NCBI RefSeq assembly: GCF_028502605.1
Contig: NW_026611593.1
Location: forward strand, 2,108,001 to 2,172,000
DNA: 64,000 nucleotides
Reading direction: 5' to 3'
Source: Trichoderma breve
Taxonomy: Eukaryota; Ascomycota; Sordariomycetes; Hypocreales; Hypocreaceae
Part shown: in pieces, positions 21,800 through 32,379 of the stretch
Layout of the letters: every line of letters begins with the position of its first letter
Position numbering within the stretch: position 1 is the first letter of the stretch
Notes under the pieces: model-generated
What the model was told of the DNA's origin: nothing
Database searches by the model: none
Seen by the model: the letters and a program-made list of their open reading frames with translations, nothing else
Made by a program: the position numbers and the translations under genes

Positions 21800-23288
21800 T
21801 TGCGTTGTTTTCTTTGGGGTGGTTGTTGTCGTATTAGGTGTCGTTGATCTTGGCCTTTCGTTGGGGTTTCCGTATCCCCCTCCGCTCTCCCTCTCTCTTG
21901 CTTGTGTCGATCAGATTAAATGAATTCAAATCAACCTCAATCGCCCTCTCGTAGCTCGTGTCGAGAGTATCCCTCCCCTCTCCAATCCAATCCCGTCAGT
22001 CTCCTTATCGCAAGCTGTCGTCGCACTTGTGTTGTCCAAATCCAATCCCCCGCCAGAGACGCCAGCTGTAAGTTACTCGAAGGCCGCTTATTCCCACTTC
22101 TCAGTTACTACTAGAGGCAGGCCTGTAGTAGTAAAGATAGCAGGTTTCAATCAATGCAAAGTCAATCAACGAAGCCAAGCGAATGTCTGGTAAGCAGATA
22201 GAGAGGTAGGTATTTATCGCAGGCAATAAAACACCCCACGTCGACTTTAATAAGTGGTAAAAGCGCCGGCTCAATGGAAAGCTGGGTCGAGAAATACTTA
22301 GGCGGAACAAGGCAGATATAGTGCCTTGGTCGTTGCTGTCGTACCCCCTTGTAATTACTCCATACAATCAATGTAACCCCAGGAAAAAAAGAATAGCGAG
22401 CGAGAGAGAAAAATAAACCACAGAGGGAAGAGAAAAGAATGACGACGATCCTCTTACTGCAATCTGGGGCCAGTCCCACCCAAAGCGTGTACCTGTACTC
22501 TGTACTTCAGACCTTCAGCGACGCAATAGGCGGATAAAGCTGCATGTGGCCGCCAATTCTAACCAATAGCGTCCACAAAATTCGTGGGTGGGCTCGTACT
22601 CGGTACCCGCACCAACTTACAAGTGTCTCCCCACTATTCCCACCATCTATTTTCAGCAACATCCGAACCTACCTACACACACAAATCTGCAGCAGATGCC
22701 CGGCCGCTTTATTAGTCATTCTTCAAGGTTTCTTGTTTGTTTTACTTTACACTGCCCAGCCGTATCTGCCAGAATCATTCCACTTTGTGTTGCTTCGCCC
22801 GCGCTGATCCTCCAAAGGCCATGCAACTCTTTAACCGCCAAGCTTGCCCCAGACTATCCCGTGTTTCGTATCGTATCAGAATGCATCCAGCTTCTTTACT
22901 TAGCACTGACTGGCTTCAACATGCTTCCCCTCTTCTTGAGCCGCGTAACCCCCCGACAAACATGGATTATTCATCTCCCGTCATCGGCATCTTCACGGAA
23001 TTCACGGCACGCTCAAAAGTCGTCATGCTTAATCGCTTTCTTCATCTGGCTGTCTCGGCGCAAAATCTAGATGCCATATTGCCATGCGCTAATCTTTCCC
23101 CCAAACCTACATGAACATAATCCACCGCTCTATTATTATTCCAATCCACCTCCATCAACCAATGAACCAATCAAAGCAACCAATCGCTAACCTGCCTGTG
23201 TCTGCTGAGCTTGCTGTCCCGTGAATGAACCTGTGCTCAGTATGCAATTCCGAATCCCCTTGCCAAATAGCTGCGAGGAACTCTCCCA
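21800..23288. other. Intergenic between GPHR and the USP locus
   Basis: 1.5 kb holding the GPHR promoter and the 3' flank of the USP locus. GTACTCGGTAC, the reverse complement of the motif at 12142 and 34222, lies at 22596-22606. Plus-strand open frames at 22.6-23.1 kb have irregular composition and no recognisable domain. Confidence 0.45.
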
Positions 23289-24422
23289 TCATTCTTGTTT
23301 TCTCTTATTCTGAGCGGCATTCTGAAACCATTTCTTCATCGTTGCAAGAGGTGATCTCTTTGTAGCTGCGTTTTCGGTATCGCCAGCTGCCTCTGCATCC
23401 GCATCAAGGCTGTCTTTTGCTGATTCCACAACATCGCCCTGGTTTTGAACCTGGTTAAAAGTTGAAATGCTGTTCCCTGAGCTGGTCTCTGGTACGAATG
23501 CCGACGTCTGTGAAGCAAGGGCTTCTTCAAGGCGGGCGGGCGGCCACAAGCCAGCTTCTTGTAGCATCCGTTTGAGGTGCTCTTGCTGATGAACGTTCAT
23601 CGGCTCGCCCTCCTCTTCCTCGCTCTCCTCTTCACCCTGCTGCTGCTGTGGCGATGTGGTTGGCCGCTGTGGCGACGACGTTAGCCGCAGCGGATGGTTC
23701 GTTGGGGCATAATATTGCGACCTAGGTACATTCTGTTCGGGAGACCAATCAAGGGGTATTCCCCCTGAGACTGGCCGAACGGATTGTCCCTGAGGAGATC
23801 GCGGCACTGACACCCGCTGTGGGGACCGTTGTGCCGATGCTGGTTGAACGGACCGTCCCTGAGGAGAATTTTGAGCTGATATCGGCTGTGCAGGCCGTCC
23901 CTGAGGAGAGTTTTGTGTCGATGCTGGTTGAACGAGTCGTCCCTGAGGAGAGTTTTGTGCTGATATCGGCTGTGCAGGTCGCCCTTGAGGGGAACGTTGT
24001 GCTGATACCGGTTGAGCGGGCTGTCCCTGAGGAGAACGTTGTGCTGATACCGGCTGAGCGGGCTGTCCCTGAGAAGAGTATTGCGCTGATGCCCTGGGAG
24101 AATTGCGCGAAGAAGGGACTGGACGCGTCGAATTCGGTTGCTCTCGTTGCTTCGGCTTGCTTTGCTCCACGAGGTCATCAATCTTATGAGCCAGATTTAG
24201 CGTGTCCGAATCCTTTGGTCTAAGGGCGACTTGCTTCGATTTCCCCGTGCGCGAAGATATACTCGCAGCGTCAGATGCTCTTGAATGCTCCCCTGACAGA
24301 TCATTCAATCTTTGAATCTCCCTTCTCACCTCCTGTCTGGCCTCGTCGTCGCCATCTAGTAACGTTTCATCCGCAGACTCAAGCAAAGCAGTCACCCGAG
24401 GATCCTTCTTTTTTCTGAACAT
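23289..24422 (-). CDS. Downstream open frame of the USP locus: separate gene or USP tail, 377 aa from ATG
   Basis: Starting at the ATG at 24422 this frame gives MFRKKKDPRVTALLESADET, an acidic/basic helical segment (EARQEVRREIQRLNDL), and a Pro/Gln/Ser-rich repeat region. It ends in MKKWFQNAAQNKRKQE. No domain was recognised. It is in the same frame as the USP gene upstream and is separated from it only by three TAG codons at 25325, 24977 and 24548. It could be an independent small gene with its own start or the C-terminus of a 1.1-kaa USP protein. Other minus-strand frames here are also partly open because of low complexity, but none is as long. Confidence 0.5.
   Translation of the reverse strand: MFRKKKDPRVTALLESADETLLDGDDEARQEVRREIQRLNDLSGEHSRASDAASISSRTGKSKQVALRPKDSDTLNLAHKIDDLVEQSKPKQREQPNSTRPVPSSRNSPRASAQYSSQGQPAQPVSAQRSPQGQPAQPVSAQRSPQGRPAQPISAQNSPQGRLVQPASTQNSPQGRPAQPISAQNSPQGRSVQPASAQRSPQRVSVPRSPQGQSVRPVSGGIPLDWSPEQNVPRSQYYAPTNHPLRLTSSPQRPTTSPQQQQGEEESEEEEGEPMNVHQQEHLKRMLQEAGLWPPARLEEALASQTSAFVPETSSGNSISTFNQVQNQGDVVESAKDSLDADAEAAGDTENAATKRSPLATMKKWFQNAAQNKRKQE
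23770..24085 (-). repeat. In-frame 42-nt tandem repeat (SAQ-SPQG-P-QP units)
   Basis: About seven imperfect 14-codon units of the type SAQRSPQGQPAQPV, with R/N, P/S/L and V/I/A variation between copies. The unit length is a multiple of three and the units keep the USP-locus frame, which supports translation of this segment. Boundaries are approximate. Confidence 0.8.
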
Positions 24423-24822
24423 AGTTGAGGGTGCTTCAATCGCATTTTTTGCACCAATCGCCAAGCTCCAGATCTTTGAATCCGAAGGCGAAGGTCGATC
24501 GTGTATAATTCTGGACCTGGAACTTGAGCCCCTTGGAGCGTGACCCTATCGGCTAAAGCGACTGACATCTCTTGAGGCAGTCTCTGACTCCCTTGGGGCA
24601 TTTTTGGCAAATTGGACAAGGCCGGGTTGTCTCTCTTTTCTGGCACGTGGAGCTACGTCTCTGGCGGAGGGAGGTACATCCGTGGGGAAGTCGGAGGGTT
24701 CAGCAATTGGAGACAATGAAGTTGGCAGGTCATGTACAGATCGTCTTTTCCGTGATTTCCTCCTTGATGGACCAGGCATAGAAGGATCGGCCCCATAAGG
24801 GCTCGTCCCGTAATAATCGGAT

Positions 24823-24897
24823 GTCGAGGGACCTGCTGTCGAAGGACCTGCTGTCGAAGGACCTGCTGTCGAAGGACCGGCTGTCGAAGGACCGGCT
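24823..24897 (-). repeat. 15-nt tandem repeat, five units (GPSTA)
   Basis: Five direct units of GTCGA(A/G)GGACC(T/G)GCT on the plus strand, differing at two positions. On the minus strand they encode repeated AGPST/GPSTA pentapeptides in the second TAG-bounded segment of the USP locus. Unit length keeps the frame. Confidence 0.9.
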
Positions 24898-25322
24898 TCG
24901 CTAGGAATAGATATGGGAGAAGTTCTTGGAGCAGGGCCGGCTGCTGATGGGCTGTTCGTCAAAACCGACGCTCTCTAGCCATGCGGCTTTGAGCTCGGCT
25001 GCTGCGAGGTTGGCGCTCCTTGACCTTGTGACTGACTTGATGCCACTGCCTCAGAATTCGATGTCGCTGGTCGTGATGTTTCCAGAGTCGTTGATCCTGA
25101 AGAAGGCCCCTTAGATTTTGAAGACTGCGCCCGCTGGTCTGCAATTCTCTTGTGGAGATAGCGGCTACGAGGAGTGCTATTGTCTCCGCCTCCCCTCATC
25201 GTAACCTCGGGGTCTGCCTCGCCTGCGTCGCCGCCATCAGCCTTAGGAGCCACTACCAGCGTATCCCTGGAGCCTTCTGCATTCTGACCCTTGGGGGTAC
25301 GCCCTGGGCCGCTGCGCATCTT

Positions 25323-27843
25323 CTACGATGCACTCCCAGAGTTCTGCCCCTGGGCCTCATCCTCTTCCTCATCCTCATCCTCGTTAATTCCCTGCCTGAG
25401 CGCGGCTGCCTCGCTGACTTCCATTTTGTGAAGCTGGTCCAATTTCTGCTGCTGGTTGAGAGCCTCTACTCCGGTCATGACCTCAAACTCTCCTTCCTCG
25501 TCATCTTCCTCGTCATCGCTGTTGGGAGCGCTATTGGGAGCGCTATTGGGAGCGCTGGGCGGTGACGGATCAGTGGAAACGCGGCGCGCAGCACTTGTCC
25601 GAGGGCCGGCCACGAGGTCGGGAGATTTTGACCTCATCAAGACCGTCTCGTGGATGGGTTTGATAGTTGGGTCAAACTTGGCTGGCAGACCCAGCACCTT
25701 TGCCACCTGATGCGCCTCCTCTTCGCGCGGAATTTGAACCTCTAGCTCGTAGGTGCTGCTGGCTTCGCTATCGGCCTCATGTTTGCCATGGGTAGCAGCT
25801 AGCATGCTGACATATGTTTGCCGCGAGTTGTCGTTTGTGCGCTTAGCTTTTTTTTTATTCCGTTTCTCGGTAGGTCTCACGACAACGACGGGTATGGGAG
25901 AATATTGTAGGCAGTACTTTGAAAACGAATTGCGGTTGTTGACAAGGCCTTGAAGTCCGCCAAGGGACCGTCCTCGTGTGCCCACGATGAGCATGGCTGG
26001 TTGGTACAGTTGAATCTGGTATTGAGAAAAAATAATTAGGTCAAGTCCCGCCAAGAGGGTGAAATTACGGCCACTTACCAGGGACTGAAAGGTAGCATGT
26101 AGCTTGCCCACTGCGTACTCGAGGACAAAGGCAACAGCACTGCCTCTCTTATTCTTCGCCATGATGCTATCCAATACCTGTTGCGCATCGCTACGATATG
26201 ACTTCTCGCTAACTCGTACGTCCTTTTCAATAACACGAACGCAGATAATTTCGTCGCCGTCGTCGACAAGCTCGTCTAGAAGCCATTGAATGGCATAGTC
26301 TGAGTACGGGTGCTCGTCAATGCCGACCATGAAGGTGCGCGATCTCCGGCGTGGCTGATACCCATCGTGTTTGATGCTGAGTACGAGGGACGAGGTAACC
26401 TTCTTGGACGTCTCACCGCTGGTGACATTGTCAAAGCCGACATGGCGCTGAAATCTGTCGTGCGGTTGCGAGGTTAGTGTCGCCATTCCCGTCGCAAATG
26501 AAACAGGGGCTTTGGGTGGAAAGAGATAGAAGACGGGTGGTAAGAAGACGGAGACGATGGTTGAGAAATAAAGGAAAGCATCTAGTTGATCAAGAGTGCA
26601 TGAGACATAATATATAGAGCCCAAGAGGAGATGGTGAGGGAAATATGCAAATGCCAAGGGTGAAGCATGTGAGAGGAAGATGACGGAGATTTTGTGACTG
26701 CGGCAAGTTGGACCAGCTCCGTCAAGTTCCACCGCAGAAAAAGGTGCGAGCTATCCCATCTCCTTACTGGCGGGGTAAGAAAGAAAATAGCCATAACGAG
26801 AAGCTCCCGGAGCGGTGGGGCCAATGAGCTGTTGGCTTTGGTCGCTTCGGCTGGATCTTGTTGGAGAATTGGATGGAGGAGAGAGTTGGAGAAGAGGCAT
26901 CCAATCACCAAGCAACAGGGTATCGAAACCGGGCACCCGCAGATTCTCTGTGCTGCCAACCTCACACAGGCGGCTTGTGCTGCTCGCTTGAGATGCTGCA
27001 CTCGAAGCCCCTCAGAGACACGACAGAATGGGATTTGGATCCCCAGGGTGCAAATAAGGAGTGCCGCTAGCGTGAGGATCGAAGGCTCCTCGGCCCACAT
27101 GGACTTGACACTATCGCAACTCTACCGCTCTACCCGACGACATGCGCTCTCGGGAGAGAATCGTGTGTGGTAGAACAGCAACAGAGGCAAACTCGAGAGA
27201 AATGCATTGTCTATCCCTGGCCGGCAAATTCGTGCCGAGAGCACGCGTCAAAAAGGCCTGGAGAAGTACGAGAGTGTCTCTTGTGAATTGAACGCAGAAA
27301 TCCCGCCGAGCACAATGTCTTGGAGCGCCCTTGAGTCTGCCAGTACACCACTTGACATTTGCCGCATTGCCGTTCTAGGACACGCAGCATCGAGAATGGG
27401 AACACAGGAGACATACACAGAGCTAAAGGGGATAAATCTGGGATGGATCGACAAGAGAGTGGGGATGGACAGAGAGAAGAGAGAGAGAAAAGAAGGAAAA
27501 AGAAACAAGGCGCTTACCTGCTGTGAGGGGGAGATGGAGCTCGTCCCTTGGCCCCGTCCGAAGGCCGTTTCTGGGTGCCAAGAGCCTTCCGCTTGCCTAT
27601 AGACGAGGCTGATATAGTCTTACTCAACGGCGCTCCGCTGGGCTTTGCCAGCTCTGTAGCAAAGCTGATGCTCGAGTGCCGACGCGAAGAAGTGTCGCTA
27701 GCACTTGAGGCCAGAGGTACCGAGTTCTGGCTGCCACTAGCATCAGATGGAGGAAAGTACTCTTCTTGAGACTCCTTTGGCGGTGCCATTGACGATGGAG
27801 AAACGTCCGAGTCCGAAGCTTGGGGCGTCTTTAGCGACTGCAT
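25323..27843 (-). CDS. Universal stress protein (UspA) domain protein, 464 aa
   Basis: Exons 27843-27518, 26454-26079 and 26015-25323; sum 1,395 nt. The ATG at 27843 (context caccATGCAG) is used because the frame upstream has only a GTG. Intron 1 is 1,063 nt, with acceptor GACAG at 26455 and a CTAAC branch point; intron 2 is 63 nt and has no stop. Exon 1 encodes a Ser/Pro-rich, probably disordered N-terminus ending AKGRAPSPPH. Exons 2-3 encode the Usp fold: RRRSRTFMVGIDEHPYSDYA, WLLDELVDDGDEIICVRVIE, LIVGTRGRSLGGLQGL and PIPVVVVRP. GTRG plus the later NSFSKYC resemble the UspA ATP-binding loop, with the usual final glycine altered. The C-terminus is acidic (GINEDEDEEEDE). Usp proteins bind ATP and act in stress responses; a specific role is unknown. 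The frame continues past the TAG stop. Confidence 0.85.
25521..25556 (-). repeat. 12-nt tandem repeat, three units (SAPN)
   Basis: Three direct units of (G/A)TTGGGAGCGCT on the plus strand, encoding a SAPN repeat in the disordered C-terminal part of the USP protein. Unit length is a multiple of three. Confidence 0.9.
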
Positions 27844-30800
27844 GGTGAATGATTTCCCGTAGTGCTGTCTGCACGAGTCGGCAAAACTTGGTCTGCTCAC
27901 TCGCTGCTGACGTTGGTAATGAGTGAACCAGGCGAGAGTTGACCCGGGTTATGAATCCAGAGGTGTTGGTAAACGTGATATGGAGCCGAGGAAGTCGAAC
28001 AGAACCAGGCAAAAAAAGACAAAACAGTGATCGAGGTGTATCTGGTCGCGGTCGACTAAAGGAGAATCCCCAACTCAAGATGGCTCAATAATAAAAGAAC
28101 GAGATTGAAGATGAATAACGGAAAAAGAGGGAGAAAAGAATACAGCCCGAGGAAAAAATGCTGCGTCTTTATGGATATCGTATTTTTGCTGGTGAGGTTG
28201 AGAAACAAGTCCAAGACACACGATCCACGGCCCGGCACCAAGATGCCGAGCTGGCGCGACACGGCGGACGGGCCTTTCGGGAAGGTGCAGGCAAGTTCCG
28301 GGCTTCCGAGGCACAAAGAGTGCAAGAGGATGGAAAAAAAGACGCAGATGAAGGTTTCCCAAATGGAGAAGAAGAAAGGGAAATTGCAAGAGGCGGAAAT
28401 GCGGGAGGGCGAGATGGAATGGGTGGAAGAAAGAGAGAGAGAGGGAGGATGCAGTTGCGAGACAAGTCGGGGGTTTCTGTTGGCCGGAGAAGAGAAGAGC
28501 TGCCGGAAAAAGAGTTGAGATGCCGTAATAGAATCAACAAATGACAACAAAAGTCTTCTTTCTCGATAACCGTTGAGAAATGCCCAAAGAATGAAAAAGA
28601 GAGCAAAATGTTGAAGGCGAAGTGATGAGGAGAGAGAAAAAGACAAAGGCGAGGTAAGAGAATAGTTTAGGTGCCTGGGTACCAAGGTAAACACGCAAAC
28701 AGGCACGACTCGCAGTGTCAGATCACCTCTTGACGGCCGTACTCGCTACCTGGACTAGATTCTTCTCCTCAACTCTGCTCCACAGGCCAAAATGCACGGA
28801 TCGTCGACGTGCGCAGCAGACAAGCATAAAAACAAGCAGCGCCTCTAGTTTCTGGTCGGGATCCTGCGTCTGGCCCTGTTTAGGGCTAGGGTGGTGTGCT
28901 TTTTTCTTCTATTCTCTTCTCTCCTTGTTCCTTTTTCCGTGTCTCCCCTATCTCACTCGGTCCTTGTAAAATCACACGCTGGCTCTGAGAAAAAAAAACA
29001 CCCCGCAGCCGGGATGGGAGATCTGTGTGAAGCCACGAGGGGCCACAGGTCCAGTCGATTCGCTGGCGGCCGAGCTGAGCTGCCGGTGATGATGCAGGAA
29101 TATGGTGATTATTGGTACCTCGTCCGTCGGTGATTTGTCGATAAGAAAAAGGAGCGTGAGGCTCGTGATGGCGCCGCCAGAATATTGAGTTGGCGGCTCA
29201 GAACCGAGGGTCTGGGAGCCGCACTGATCAAGAGCAAGGGCTGGTTCCTAGCCTCCGCTTTGCTGCCTTTTGCTCCACTGCGGGTTGGTGATTTGGAGAT
29301 GCTTGAACCTCGACTGGCTTGGCACTTGGTCACCGTGGGCTTGAGAGTATGGGAGTGTTTGTTTGCAGTGAACCTTGGGGGGCAGATGGGCAGAGAGAGG
29401 CACACAGACAAGTCAGAGCTAGAGGCGGATCAGGCACAAAACTCAGGCGCAAAAAGCGAACACCCGCCGGTTGTGCTTCCGGGGAGCCGGTATGGATCAA
29501 GGCAGTGCAATGGCGGTGTGTAAGAAGCGTCGGATCGAAGCAGAAGGAGATGTGGCCGATGTGAATCTGGCAATGCTGCTACGACTTGACTGCCGTCTTA
29601 CTGCGGAATGTCTCTGAGATGAGATCGATGCGTGCAGGCAGCAGTTTGGTTGGTGGTGTCACCGCTATGGCCGCCTGCAGTGCTCACGATGCGATGTCGC
29701 TGATTCAACAACAGCACCAATCACGGGAAGAAAAGAGCTGGATTGTAGTAAAATATGAGAGAAAATGAAACAAAATGACAAATCAGAGGAGAAGAAAAGC
29801 AGGAAACTGGTTAATGGTGGCTGATGAGAAATACAGCCGTTGTTGGGATGGGATTTGATGAGCGGAGCCCCGGTCTTGTCGATAACACATACAGCTGCAG
29901 CACCGTCTGCGGAGTTTGGAGTTTTATAACAGGTAACAAAAATCAACAACTCGGTCAACCGCCCGACTGACGAGGACGGTCAGATGCTGCGTTCGATAGG
30001 GCCATCTGCCGGCAGAGCTTGCTTACCTGCTACTACTCGTAACGTGCTTACTTGCTTAGTACCATGAAGATATGCAGCATCGTGGCCATGTAAGATATCC
30101 TCAGCTCTGCACGCCGCCAGCCAATCGCGCCGGCACCAGCCATCCAAGAGCAGCCATACAGACACAGCGGAAAGCGCCTCCTGACTGAAATTACTCCGCG
30201 CGAATCAAGGGCCAGCGCATTCCTCTGCCAAGAGGCTTGGCTGGCGCTCCTCATGGCGTCAATGAAGAGAGAAAGGGAAAAGAGCCCCATGGCGAAGCTA
30301 GGGGACCCCTACTATCTCGACAAGACGATGTATTACAGATATTCGAGAGGGAAGTGTGTGTACAATGGCAATCTGGCCGCATATTTGCACGGCTCCAAGC
30401 GCTTGCTAAGGTCACCACTGCAACCACACTTCGTGCGAATAAACTACGTACGAGGATTGATACAGACAAGGTCGGATCCCTGTCTTTTTGCAGTCTTGGC
30501 ATCACGTCTGGCCGAGAGCTAAAAAGCCACAGTATAACAACAAGGTTGGCTGCGTGGCGTAACCGTAACCACACTACCAAGGGGTGGTGTCGAAAAGAGC
30601 AGCTAAACCTCTATGCATGCTCTATATGATATCGCACGGCACGGGAGAGACAATGTACTTGGTGCATGGTATCATAGGACAAGCTCTTCATTGGCAAGGT
30701 GAGTCTGTAATAATGATAGACAAGCTGATAGCAGAGTTGTATCGGAAGATTCCAAAGACAGCATAAGAGAGAAATGAAGAATGAAGCTGGCTCTCATTCA

Positions 30801-32379
30801 TCCTAGTAACCTTCAGCTTCTTGTTGGCGTTGGTACCTCTCCTCTCCGGACTCTCTGTATGACGCATCTTCGCATGAAAAAATCGAGAGGCTGTGCGTTG
30901 CAGCGTCACACATTGCCCCTCCTGAAAACCCACTATCATCATCAACAAAAGAAAAAAAAGGAAAAAAAAAAATCTCCCAAACTCGAAAGAGAAAATCCGC
31001 CCGCCAAGAAAAGCGGCTGCTCATCTCTCTCGCTCTTCTCTCAATCTCTTCCCGTGTCTTAGTCTTCCGGCTCCGAACCGACAACACACAGAAAACCCCA
31101 TCACATGCTCCTCGGATCCTAACCGCACCTCCGGAACAGCGATCTTTCTGCTAGTACTCGTATATCCTCATTTGCCCATTTCTATTCCTTTTACGTACTA
31201 CAGACAATGAAGAGGCAGCCCGAGACACGCAGCAAGTCAGCATGTCGTGTCATTCGACAAGTCAACCAGGGGCTCTCGCTCTCCCAATGGGCTACTACAG
31301 GCAGGACATTTCGTTTACCCCCTTGCCGCAAGTTGCTCACCTGACCCCAGTCTCCTTTTTCGCAAGTTTTCTTGTTGCCACGCTTTTTTGACGTTGTTTT
31401 TTTGATCACATTTCAGCCCTGGCTAGCTAAAACCTTAATATTTGTATCCCCCATCGACTTAATACACATAAAATAAATTCCAGCTCCAAGCTATAGATGT
31501 TAGTTCTGCTGCTACCAAGAGCTATTACTATTGATTACTACTATCGCCGCTTTTGGTGCCTAATCGTGCTACGACCATCACTCACTCCCCCCTCATTCTT
31601 CCCGATCCGCATGGACAAAAAGCTATCCCTAAGCTCCCAAGTGCTCTTCGCCACCAACTTGATTAAGCATGTATGTACCCTAGCTCAAAAACAAAACCCC
31701 CCAGCTAGAGCCGAAATAATACCCAACATCCTTCCAGGCTGTGGTGTGTGGGCACTAGTGCTTCTCTGTTTTTTTGTGCTACCTTGTTTGATGCTTTTGT
31801 CGGGATTCCGCTCGTGTTCCAGTAGTCGGTTCTCAGGATATGTATGTACCCTGGCATAGCCTGCAGGCTGTGCTGATGTGATGGAGGCGATCGTCCATTC
31901 ACAAAGTCGCAGTCATGATGGGTATCTTTTCCGCGGCCTTGGTTTTTTTTCTCTCTTCATCTCGGGCGTGAATCGGCATTCGTGCCTCGGCCATGGCATT
32001 TTCCCCTCCTTGAATTGTCTTGCTCTCTCACTTGTTGATCAGATGTCTCCTAAAAGCACGTTTCATTTCTAAATCCAAAATTTGAACAAATCCCTTTCTT
32101 TTTTATTCAGATCGTAATTTCACATCAACATTATGAACACTCTACAAAGATCCACTTCCTCAAGGTTTGTGTTTCCCCCCAGGGCCACTTTCGAGCAATC
32201 CTCGTGCCCTCATACGAGTGCCAACCAACTCCGTGACGCCATAGCCATGCAACCGGCCAGTTGATCCAGTATACCCGCCCCAGCTTTCCTCCGACTATTC
32301 CCGTTTGCCGCGCAATGGCCCTCGAAATTTTTGTGCCAGCGCCTATACCTGGATAGTTTTTGTCCGTCTACTTCTACTC
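27844..32379. other. Long intergenic stretch, no gene recognised
   Basis: 4.5 kb between the USP start and the eIF3l stop. The first 0.9 kb is purine-rich on the plus strand (27.45-28.65 kb overall), which fits a CT-rich leader or promoter for the minus-strand USP gene. The rest has only short, unconvincing frames. TACTCGTA occurs at 30034-30041 and 31155-31162. A poly-purine run lies at 30950-30975. No tRNA or rRNA was found by eye. Confidence 0.5.

Larger units (their letters stand above)
23289..25322 (-). other. In-frame extension of the USP gene interrupted by TAG codons
   Basis: After the USP stop (TAG, 25325-25323) the same frame stays open for 115 codons to a TAG at 24977-24975. It then runs 142 codons to a TAG at 24548-24546, and 418 codons to a TGA at 23291-23289. 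I checked that all positions are in one register. The segments look protein-like: PRSRYLHKRIADQRAQSSKS in the first, DVPPSARDVAPRARKERQ in the second and the ORF from 24422 in the third. Candidate explanations are UAG-to-UGG RNA editing, unrecognised introns whose 3' ends are the TAGs, stop readthrough, or a decayed tail. A combined product would be 1,142 aa. Confidence 0.65.

Noticed and set aside
26694..27173. 159-aa plus-strand frame inside the USP first intron
   Set aside because: No domain or protein-like periodicity; retained only as an intron.
28056..28706. 216-aa minus-strand hydrophobic frame
   Set aside because: Ser/Leu/Phe-rich translation of a pyrimidine tract upstream of the USP gene; not a credible membrane protein.
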